Below the pieces are notes generated by a model. The model saw nothing but the letters and a program-made list of their open reading frames with translations, searched no databases and had not been told where the DNA came from. DNA of 64,000 nucleotides from an uncultured Alistipes sp. (lineage in GTDB: Bacteria > Bacteroidota > Bacteroidia > Bacteroidales > Rikenellaceae), in the NCBI GenBank assembly GCA_947629705.1, contig CANREN010000004.1:55086-119085 (forward strand), read 5' to 3'. A program made the translations under genes and the position numbers. Positions 43,674 to 50,720 of the stretch are shown here, one piece after another (position 1 is the stretch's first letter; each line of letters begins with the position of its first letter).

Positions 43674-44603
43674 ATGAAACTGCTTTTCCGATCGCTCCTC
43701 GTCATCTTGTTCGCCCTCTTCGCGGGAGCGTGCAAACGCCACACGATCATCCCCGACGACGAGTTGGCCCGTATCTTCCACGATGCCTTTTTGGTCAACG
43801 CCTACGTCGATCACGAAGCCAAACTCGATTCGCTGAATGTCTACGAACCCATCTTCGCACGCTACGGCTACACGACGGCCGATGTGCAATACACCATCGG
43901 CAATTTTTCGAAGCGCAAGAGCGCGCGGTTAGGCGATGTCGTCGAGCAGGCCATCGTCCTGTTGGAGAAAGAGGGCAAATACTACGACCGCGAGGTCGCC
44001 ATACTGGATACCATCGACCGCGTGGCCGAACGGATGCAGACCCGCCGCGTCTATTCCGATTCGTTGATTCGGGTGCGGTCGTTGAGGGATACGGCGCGTC
44101 TGCGCATTGCGGTGGATGTCCTGCCGGGCACCTACACCGTCGAGATGAACTACAGGGTCGATTCGCTCGACCGCAACAGCCGTTTGCAGAACATCATGTG
44201 GTTGGAAAAGCAGGACAGCTCCCGCTCGTCGGTCTATTCGTCGACAATGTGGCGCAACGGCGACGAGCATCTCAAACGCAGTTTCACAACCGACAGCACC
44301 CACCGGCGTTTGCACGTCGACCTCGGCTGTTTCAGCGGCACGCCCCGTCAGCCATCGATCACGGTTGCCGATCTGCGGATCGACTACACGCCCGAAACCT
44401 CCGCCGCGGTCGACGCCCTCTACGTCGACCAACTGAACCTCCGCATCTTCGCCGACGAATTTTTTAGGGCAGGAAAGTCGACGCAACCCGCAACGTCGGG
44501 GAGCGGGGCGGACGAGAAAAGCGGAACGAGTGAGGCCGATTTCAGGGCAGGAAAGTCGACGCAACCCGCAACGTCGGGGAGCGGGGCGGGCGAAAACAAA
44601 TAA
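43674..44603 (+). CDS. DUF4296 lipoprotein with duplicated C-terminal tail
   Basis: The product has 309 residues. The signal MKLLFRSLLVILFALFAGAC ends in a lipobox (AGAC). The DUF4296 part follows (IIPDDELARIFHDAFLVNAYV, PIFARYGYTTADVQYTIGNF). After a beta-rich middle domain the protein ends with two copies of RAGKSTQPATSGSGA, encoded by a perfect 46-bp direct repeat (44466-44511 and 44544-44589, period 78 bp, in frame). The tail looks unstructured. The function is unknown. Confidence 0.8.
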   Translation: MKLLFRSLLVILFALFAGACKRHTIIPDDELARIFHDAFLVNAYVDHEAKLDSLNVYEPIFARYGYTTADVQYTIGNFSKRKSARLGDVVEQAIVLLEKEGKYYDREVAILDTIDRVAERMQTRRVYSDSLIRVRSLRDTARLRIAVDVLPGTYTVEMNYRVDSLDRNSRLQNIMWLEKQDSSRSSVYSSTMWRNGDEHLKRSFTTDSTHRRLHVDLGCFSGTPRQPSITVADLRIDYTPETSAAVDALYVDQLNLRIFADEFFRAGKSTQPATSGSGADEKSGTSEADFRAGKSTQPATSGSGAGENK

Positions 44604-44610
44604 AAAACGG

Positions 44611-44955
44611 ATGACCGAACGCCGCATCGCATCGAATCTGCTGTGGACGCCGCAGGGAGTGATCCGCCATCCGCTCGCCGTGTTTGGGCCGGAAGGCTGT
44701 CTGCTCCGCATCGAGCCGTGCGCGGAACCCGACCGGCAGCCCGCAACGGAATTTTATGCCGGTCTGCTCGTGCTCGATTTCCCGACGGATTACGAAACGC
44801 TCTTTTCGAAACTGCGGGCCGAACGGGCTGCTTTGTCCGAACGATTGCCGCACTATGTGCCGGCCGCTCCGGGTCGTCCGGTGGTGTTGAGCGGTCTTGA
44901 CTACGACACCCTGCGGCTCACTCCCTGCTCCCGCATTACCGCCTTATTTTGCTGA
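44611..44955 (+). CDS. Conserved hypothetical protein, 114 residues
   Basis: The ATG at 44611 is 7 bp after the DUF4296 stop. The sequence begins TERRIASNLLWTPQGVIRHP and continues with EFYAGLLVLDFPTDYETLFS; the small beta-rich N-terminal half resembles the composite cap domain of amidohydrolase-like proteins, but no catalytic part follows. Translational coupling to the DUF4296 gene is likely. The longer ORF-track form from 44530 overlaps that gene's repeats and is rejected. Confidence 0.6.
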   Translation: MTERRIASNLLWTPQGVIRHPLAVFGPEGCLLRIEPCAEPDRQPATEFYAGLLVLDFPTDYETLFSKLRAERAALSERLPHYVPAAPGRPVVLSGLDYDTLRLTPCSRITALFC

Positions 44956-45150
44956 ATATCGCACGCCCGCCGATTGTACGATGCTGAAAAGCAGGCGCAA
45001 TGAAAAAAACTGTTCATCCTTATTGCGCTAATTCCGTCCATCGCCCTTTCCCATGCAGGGAACGGCTTCCACAGCCGTGTCGCAGCCCGCCTTTCCGGCC
45101 ATCGCATGAAAAAAATTTGCATAAATCCTCTGCCATTGCAAAATTTTCCG

Positions 45151-45158
45151 TATATTTG
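45151..45158 (+). promoter_or_regulatory. Promoter -7 element of rpsA
   Basis: TATATTTG lies 85 bp before the rpsA start codon. The -33 position is not clear. Confidence 0.5.
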
Positions 45159-45243
45159 TACCCCTTTGCATGGCTGATGCAAGGGAACAACCTATTGTTT
45201 AACTTTTTAACGGGCGATTGAATCGCAAATTCATTTCCAAATC

Positions 45244-47136
45244 ATGGAAGAGGTAAAAAACACGGTTACGAACGAGCAGTTCGACTGGAATGCGTTCGAA
45301 CAGGATCTGGGCGTCTATGACCAGCCCAAAGAGCAAATTGCCGCTGCTTACGACAAAACGCTCTCGAACGTCAACGTAGGCGAAGTGGCCGAAGGTACCG
45401 TTACGGGCATCACCAAACGCGAGGTGCTGGTGAACGTCGGCTACAAGAGCGAAGGCGTCATCTCCATCTCCGAATTCCGCTACAATCCCGATCTCAAAAT
45501 CGGCGACAAGGTGGAAGTCTATGTCGAATCCGCCGAAGACAAAAACGGCCAGCTGGCGCTTTCGCACAAGAAAGCCCGCCAGCTTAAATCGTGGGATCGC
45601 GTCAACGAGGCCCTCGAAAACGACGAAATCATCAAGGGTTACATCAAGTGCCGCACGAAGGGCGGTATGATCGTCGACGTGTTCGGCATCGAAGCCTTCC
45701 TGCCCGGCTCGCAGATCGACGTCAAACCCATCCGCGACTACGATATTTATGTCGACAAGACGATGGAGTTCAAGGTGGTGAAGATCAACCAGGAGTTCCG
45801 CAACGTCGTCGTATCGCACAAGGCCCTCATCGAGGCCGAGCTCGAAGCCCAGAAACAGGTCATCATGTCGAAGCTGGAGAAGGGCCAGATTCTGGAAGGC
45901 ACCGTCAAGAATATCACCTCCTACGGCGTATTCGTCGATCTGGGCGGGGTGGACGGTCTGATCCATATCACCGACCTGTCGTGGGGCCGTGTCAACCATC
46001 CCGAAGAGGTCGTCGCACTCGACCAAAAGATTCAGGTCGTTATCCTCGACTTCGACGAGCAGAAGAAACGCATCGCGCTGGGTCTGAAGCAGCTTACCCC
46101 GCATCCGTGGGAGGCGCTCGATGCCAACCTCAAGGTCGGCGACAAGGTCAGGGGCAAAGTGGTCGTGATGGCCGATTACGGTGCATTCGTCGAGATCGCT
46201 CCCGGGGTCGAAGGCTTGATCCACGTATCCGAAATGTCGTGGAGCCAGCATCTGCGTTCGGCGCAGGACTTCATGAAGGTCGGCGACGAGGTGGAGGCCG
46301 TCATTCTGACGCTCGACCGTGCGGAACGCAAAATGTCGTTGGGCATCAAGCAGCTGACGCCCGATCCGTGGGAGAGCATCGAAACAAAATATCCCGTAGG
46401 TGCGAAGTGCACGGCCAAGGTGCGCAACTTCACGAACTTCGGTGTGTTCGTCGAGATCGAGGAGGGCATCGACGGACTGATCCACATCTCCGACTTGAGT
46501 TGGACGAAGAAGGTGAAGCATCCGGGCGAGTTCACGCAGGTAGGGGCCGATATCGAGGTCATCGTGCTGGAAATCGACAAGGAGAACCGCCGCCTGTCGT
46601 TAGGCCACAAACAGTTGGAGGAGAATCCGTGGAACGAGTTCGAGGCACAATATCCGCTCGACAGCGTGCATGAAGCCGCCATTACGGAGGTTACCGACAA
46701 AGGTGCCGTCGTCGCATTGAGCGGGGCGGTCGAGGGATTCTGCCCGACCCGTCAGCTCGTCAAGGAGGACGGTTCGATGCCGAAAGCCGGCGACAAACTG
46801 GCTTTCAAGGTGATCGAGTTCTCGAAAGCCACGAAACGGATCACGCTGTCGCATCTGCGCACCTACGACGATGCGCGCAAGGAGGCCGAGAAGGCTGAAA
46901 AAGCCGAAAAACGGGCTGCTGCCGACGCAACGAAATCGACCGTGAAGAAGATCAATGCTTCGGTCGAGAAGACGACGCTGGGCGACGTAACGGGTTTGGC
47001 TGCGTTGAAGAGCGCCATGGAGGCAGCCGAGGCGAAGAATACCAAGAAAGGCGCCGGACCGAAGGCCGAAAAGGCCAAGAAAGCCGTCAAGAAAGAGGAG
47101 ACGGCAAATGAGGAGGCGCCGAAAGCCGAGGAGTAA
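45244..47136 (+). CDS. rpsA: 30S ribosomal protein S1
   Basis: The product has 630 residues with a tandem of S1 RNA-binding domains: VAEGTVTGITKREVLVNVGYKSEGVI, ILEGTVKNITSYGVFVDLGGVDGLIH, VRGKVVVMADYGAFVEIAPGVEGLIH and CTAKVRNFTNFGVFVEIEEGIDGLIH, plus two less typical ones at the ends. A Lys/Ala/Glu-rich tail of about 90 residues (KAEKAEKRAAADATKS) is typical for Bacteroidetes. It helps mRNA docking on the ribosome, important where Shine-Dalgarno sequences are rare. Confidence 0.97.
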   Translation: MEEVKNTVTNEQFDWNAFEQDLGVYDQPKEQIAAAYDKTLSNVNVGEVAEGTVTGITKREVLVNVGYKSEGVISISEFRYNPDLKIGDKVEVYVESAEDKNGQLALSHKKARQLKSWDRVNEALENDEIIKGYIKCRTKGGMIVDVFGIEAFLPGSQIDVKPIRDYDIYVDKTMEFKVVKINQEFRNVVVSHKALIEAELEAQKQVIMSKLEKGQILEGTVKNITSYGVFVDLGGVDGLIHITDLSWGRVNHPEEVVALDQKIQVVILDFDEQKKRIALGLKQLTPHPWEALDANLKVGDKVRGKVVVMADYGAFVEIAPGVEGLIHVSEMSWSQHLRSAQDFMKVGDEVEAVILTLDRAERKMSLGIKQLTPDPWESIETKYPVGAKCTAKVRNFTNFGVFVEIEEGIDGLIHISDLSWTKKVKHPGEFTQVGADIEVIVLEIDKENRRLSLGHKQLEENPWNEFEAQYPLDSVHEAAITEVTDKGAVVALSGAVEGFCPTRQLVKEDGSMPKAGDKLAFKVIEFSKATKRITLSHLRTYDDARKEAEKAEKAEKRAAADATKSTVKKINASVEKTTLGDVTGLAALKSAMEAAEAKNTKKGAGPKAEKAKKAVKKEETANEEAPKAEE

Positions 47137-47204
47137 ATTCATCGGCGCGACAGACCCGATATCGAGTTACGGAGGGTCATAAGCGCATTTCGTCCTAATT
47201 CGTT

Positions 47205-47250
47205 CAAGCGACCGCCTGCATTCGGCAGGCGGTCGCTTGCTTTTCTCTTT
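47205..47250 (+). terminator. Intrinsic terminator of rpsA
   Basis: CAAGCGACCGCCTGC / GCAGGCGGTCGCTTG with a short loop, followed by CTTTTCTCTTTT. Confidence 0.9.
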
Positions 47251-47301
47251 TCCGGAAGACTTTTATGAGGACAGCTGCACCCGTATGCAAGGATTGGAGC
47301 G

Positions 47302-47347
47302 AATACGAAAAAGCCGCTTGCATTTATGCAAGCGGCTTTTTCGTATT
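47302..47347. terminator. Bidirectional palindromic terminator beside tRNA-Arg
   Basis: AATACGAAAAAGCCGCTTGCAT and its complement form a 22-bp perfect stem with a two-base loop. It lies just downstream of the minus-strand tRNA-Arg. Confidence 0.85.
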
Positions 47348-47350
47348 TAG

Positions 47351-47423
47351 TGACGCCGACAGGACTCAAACCTGTAACCTTCTGATCCGTAGTCAGATGC
47401 TCTATTCAATTAAGCTACGGCGC
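47351..47423 (-). tRNA. tRNA-Arg (ACG)
   Basis: On the minus strand: acceptor GGCGCCG/CGGCGTC, D-arm AGCTTAATTGAATAGAGC, anticodon stem-loop CTGACTACGGATCAG and T-arm ACAGGTTTGAGTCCTGT. The ACG anticodon is read with inosine for CGN codons. Confidence 0.96.
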
Positions 47424-47605
47424 CGAATTGCGACTGCAAATATAAGCCGATTTTGTGAATCCTGCAAATTTTTATCCCGATTTTTTCGGTTCTTCGGGCA
47501 TGACCCATTCATTGACAGAGGTATGCGAAAAAAACCGGTCGAACTACTAATTTTTTAGCAGATTATTTGTTGCTCTAAAAATTTAGTAGTATATTTGCAG
47601 CAGGA

Positions 47606-47735
47606 ATCCAGCCAAGGCAGAGGTTTGGGGGTGGGTCAAGCCTGCAAACGCGGCTTTGCCGCGAGCAACGCGACCGGCAGCGATGCAAACGCATCCGCCA
47701 GCTCGATTCGGTGTTGAATGGTATATGGTTACCAA
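47606..47735 (+). repeat. Dispersed repeat RPT1, copy F
   Basis: It begins GCCAAGGCAGAGGTTTGGGG, then GGGTCAAGCCTGCAAACGCG, a CGCGGCTTTGCCGCG hairpin, GACCGGCAGCGATGCAAACG and CTCGATTCGGTGTTGAATGG, ending ATATGGTTACC. It occupies the upstream region of blaI. Confidence 0.85.
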
Positions 47736-47760
47736 AATATAATTGCCAAATAAAAACGAG

Positions 47761-48138
47761 ATGAACAAGAAACCGGTACTTACGCGAGGAGAAGAGGAAA
47801 TCATGCAGATTTTGTGGCGATTGGGGCAGGCCGCGGTTAGCGAGATCATCGAACGCACCTCCGAGCCGCATCCCAAGTACACGACCGTGGCGACTTTCCT
47901 CAAAATTCTGGAAAACAAGGGATTCGTCGGCCATACGACCGAGGGGAAGAGCCATCGCTATTATCCGATTCTGGCCAAAGAGGATTATGCGCAGACGGTC
48001 ATGTCGTCGATGTTGTCCAACTATTTCGACGGGTCGCTGTCGCAGATGGTGTCGTTCTTCTCCGAGCGCGAAAGCATCTCGGTCGAGGAGATGGACGGAA
48101 TCATGGAATTGTTCCGGAAACGCGATAACAAACTTTAA
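47761..48138 (+). CDS. BlaI/MecI/CopY-family transcriptional repressor
   Basis: The ATG at 47761 gives 125 residues. The winged-helix part contains LTRGEEEIMQILWRLGQAAVSEII and the recognition segment HPKYTTVATFLKILENKGFVGH, followed by the dimerisation helices (VMSSMLSNYFDGSLSQMVSFF). Such repressors are cleaved when the M56 partner senses an envelope signal. The partner gene starts 342 bp downstream, an unusually long gap filled by RPT1 sequence. Confidence 0.92.
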   Translation: MNKKPVLTRGEEEIMQILWRLGQAAVSEIIERTSEPHPKYTTVATFLKILENKGFVGHTTEGKSHRYYPILAKEDYAQTVMSSMLSNYFDGSLSQMVSFFSERESISVEEMDGIMELFRKRDNKL

Positions 48139-48168
48139 TGTACCCGCGTTTTCGCCCCTGTTTCTCAA

Positions 48169-48232
48169 ATCCGACCGGCAGCGATGCAAACCCATCCCGC
48201 CGACTCGATTCGGTGCGGAATGGGACATAGTT
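48169..48232 (+). repeat. Dispersed repeat RPT1, partial copy G1
   Basis: Only the right half is present: CCGACCGGCAGCGATGCAAA, CCGCCGACTCGATTCGGTGC and GGACATAGTTACC. It is directly followed, head to tail, by full copy G2. Confidence 0.8.
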
Positions 48233-48240
48233 ACCAAAAA

Positions 48241-48443
48241 AAAATGGCGATTACCTGCGGATTTTCACCGACGGGAAACCGAAACCGTAAGACCTTGCGG
48301 GTTCCGACCGAAGCCCCCGCCAAGGCGGGGGTTTAGGGGTGGGTCAAGTCTGCAAACGCGGCTTTGCCGCGAGCCACGCGACCGACGGCGATGCAACCCC
48401 ATCCCGCCGACTCGATTCGGTGCAGAATAGTATATAGTTACCA
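48241..48443 (+). repeat. Dispersed repeat RPT1, full-length copy G2
   Basis: GGCGATTACCTGCGGATTTT, AAACCGAAACCGTAAGACCT, a CCCCCGCCAAGGCGGGGG hairpin, a CGCGGCTTTGCCGCG hairpin, CGACTCGATTCGGTGC and ATATAGTTACC are all present. After it, TAGCTAATTGCCTGC resembles the start of a third unit, truncated at the M56 start codon. Confidence 0.85.
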
Positions 48444-48479
48444 AATAAAAATAGCTAATTGCCTGCAAAAAAGCCGAAA

Positions 48480-49772
48480 ATGAAAGAGACGTTGACCTAT
48501 CTGTTCGAATCGACCGTTTGCAGCGGCGTTTTCTTCGCCGTTTACGCCGCGTTGCTCGACCGGCGCACGCCGTTCCGTTGGTGCCGCTTCTATCTGCTGG
48601 CTGCGGTCGGGCTGTCGCTCGTTATCCCGCTGCTGCGGATTCCCGTCTGGCCCGGGCCGGCCCTGACGATGGCCCCCTGCGTGCCGGCCGGCTTAGCCGA
48701 CGTCCCGGCGGCAGTCGCCGAGCAGACGCCTACGGAATGGTGGGCCGTGGCTTTTCGGATGATTTACGGCGCGGGGATACTTGTCGTGGCGATTCCGGCT
48801 TTCAGGCAGCTGCTGACGATCCGCCGCATCCGCCGCGGGGCGCAGATACTCCGCATGGACGAATATACGCTGGTGCGTACGCCCGAACGGATCGGCGCCT
48901 GCTCGTTTTTCCGCACGATCTACATTTGGCAGGGGACGCCTGACGAGGAGCTGCCGGTCATTCTGCTGCATGAGGCGAGCCATGTCCGCCATCGCCATTC
49001 GGTCGAGCGCATCGTCATGGAGACGATGAAAGCGATGCTGTGGTGGAATCCGTTCGTCTGGCTGTCGGCGGGCCGGCTGAACGAAGTCGAGGAGTTCGAG
49101 GCCGACGGCGACGTGCTGCGCAGCGGATGCAGCGTGCGTTTCTATATGCAACTTATTCTCAAACAGCTTTTAGGTTATCGTCCGGACATAACCAACGGGC
49201 TGCGAAATTCACGAACCAAAAAACGATTTATCATGATGACAACAAACGATTCGCACAGGTACGTCCTGTTGCGTTTGGCGGGCGTGGCGCCCGCATTGAT
49301 CGGGCTGCTTTGCGCCTTTTCGTTCACGACCCGGGCGGCCGAACCGGTCGTTCCGGAGCCCGAAACCTCGATCGTCGGGGCCCCCGAACAACCGGAGGAA
49401 GTCTCTCCGGAGGCCGAGGTGATGCCGAAATTTCAGGGCGGCGATCTGAATGCGTTCCACCGGTGGGTGCAGATGCGGGTGCGGATGCCCGAGGCGGCTT
49501 TGAAACGGAAGTTGCAGGGCCGTGTCGTGGCGACGTTCACCATCGAGCAGGACGGAACGCTGGACGACATCCAGATCGTTCAGACGCCCGACCGCTCGTT
49601 ATCCGAGGAGGTGATCCGCGTGTTGAAGCAATCGGACAAATGGACGCCCGGCACGCAGAAGGGGGAAGCCGTGCGGGTGAAATACGCGTTGCCGATCGAT
49701 TTCCGGATATGCGGTGCCGATGCCCCTGGTGGACAGGGGAGTGCTCCGGCTGCATCGGCTGACGAACGATAG
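48480..49772 (+). CDS. M56 peptidase (BlaR1-like) fused to a TonB C-terminal domain
   Basis: The ATG at 48480 gives 430 residues. The N-terminal half has the M56 membrane layout with the zinc site LLHEASHVRHRHSVERIV and the downstream glutamate region NEVEEFEADGDVL. A further helix (LAGVAPALIGLLCAFSF) leads to a periplasmic Pro/Glu-rich linker, then a TonB C-terminal domain (ALKRKLQGRVVATFTIEQDGTLDDIQIVQTPD ... KWTPGTQKGEAVRVKYALPI). A penicillin-binding sensor domain is absent. It probably transmits an envelope signal to the BlaI-type repressor by proteolysis. Confidence 0.9.
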   Translation: MKETLTYLFESTVCSGVFFAVYAALLDRRTPFRWCRFYLLAAVGLSLVIPLLRIPVWPGPALTMAPCVPAGLADVPAAVAEQTPTEWWAVAFRMIYGAGILVVAIPAFRQLLTIRRIRRGAQILRMDEYTLVRTPERIGACSFFRTIYIWQGTPDEELPVILLHEASHVRHRHSVERIVMETMKAMLWWNPFVWLSAGRLNEVEEFEADGDVLRSGCSVRFYMQLILKQLLGYRPDITNGLRNSRTKKRFIMMTTNDSHRYVLLRLAGVAPALIGLLCAFSFTTRAAEPVVPEPETSIVGAPEQPEEVSPEAEVMPKFQGGDLNAFHRWVQMRVRMPEAALKRKLQGRVVATFTIEQDGTLDDIQIVQTPDRSLSEEVIRVLKQSDKWTPGTQKGEAVRVKYALPIDFRICGADAPGGQGSAPAASADER

Positions 49773-49888
49773 GATTGCGAAAAAAACCGATCGACCATAA
49801 GCGGTGGGCAGCGTTCGATTCCGGAAACGGGGTCGGGTGCTGCCGTTTTTTAGCGGGGCGTGTTTTTCATTTTTTTCGGGATTTTGTG

Positions 49889-49896
49889 TACATTTG
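49889..49896 (+). promoter_or_regulatory. Promoter -7 element of the nitroreductase gene
   Basis: TACATTTG, 57 bp before the start codon. A clear TTG box at the right spacing is not seen. Confidence 0.5.
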
Positions 49897-49953
49897 CGAT
49901 GATTCCGCACCTGTTTTGCAGGGTGGAAGCTGCGGATTTGTAAAACGGAAACC

Positions 49954-50700
49954 ATGAAAAGCCTGTTAATAAACCATCGGTCGATTCGGAAGTACCGGCC
50001 GAATCCCATCCCCGACGAGGTGCTGCGCAAACTGTTGGAGGCGGCCGTCCGGGCCTCGACCTGCGGCAACATGCAGCTCTATTCGCTCGTCGTTACGCGC
50101 GACGCCGAGTTGAAACGGCAGCTCGCTCCGTGCCACTTCAACCAGCCGATGGTTACCCAGGCGCCGTGCGTCATCACCGTTTGCGCCGACGTGCACCGGT
50201 TTTCGATGTGGTGCCGACAGCGCAGCGCCGATCCCGCTTACGATAATTTCGCGTGGTTCCTCAATGCGGCGACCGACGCGCTGTTAGCCGCGCAGAATCT
50301 TTGCATCGCGGCCGAGGCGAACGATTTGGGCATCTGCTACCTCGGCACGACCCTCTACACGGCCGGCGAAATCGCCCGCGTGTTGAAACTTCCCAAAGGC
50401 GTCGTTCCGGTTACGACCGTCGTCGTGGGCTACCCCGACGAAAAGCCCGAATTGACCGACCGTCTGCCGTTGGACGCCGTGGTGCATTACGAACAGTACC
50501 GCAATTACACCTCGGCCGAAATCGACGAGCTGTGGGCCGAGCGCGAGGCCTCCGACCTCACGAAACGCCTGCTCGAAGAGAACGGCCTGCCCAATCTGGC
50601 GCAGATATTCACGCAGCGCCGCTACGTCCGCGAAGACAATCTGTCCATTTCGCGTTCGTATCTGGCCCTCTTGAAAGAGGCGGGATTTTTCAATCAGTAA
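49954..50700 (+). CDS. Nitroreductase-family NAD(P)H flavoprotein
   Basis: The product has 248 residues. It has the FMN-binding opening INHRSIRKYRPNPIPDEVLRKLLEAAVRASTCGNMQ and a conserved core (ATDALLAAQNLCIAAEANDLGICYLGTTLY, VVPVTTVVVGYPDEKPELTDRLPLDAVVH). The family reduces nitro compounds, quinones or flavins; the natural substrate is unknown. The downstream TamL-like gene starts 20 bp later and may be co-transcribed. Confidence 0.9.
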   Translation: MKSLLINHRSIRKYRPNPIPDEVLRKLLEAAVRASTCGNMQLYSLVVTRDAELKRQLAPCHFNQPMVTQAPCVITVCADVHRFSMWCRQRSADPAYDNFAWFLNAATDALLAAQNLCIAAEANDLGICYLGTTLYTAGEIARVLKLPKGVVPVTTVVVGYPDEKPELTDRLPLDAVVHYEQYRNYTSAEIDELWAEREASDLTKRLLEENGLPNLAQIFTQRRYVREDNLSISRSYLALLKEAGFFNQ

Positions 50701-50720
50701 ACGGCGGAAGGGACGGTGCG

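Noticed and set aside
47265-47558. 97-residue ORF over tRNA-Arg
   Set aside because: It overlaps the tRNA and the palindromic terminator; ORFs like this arise from RNA genes.
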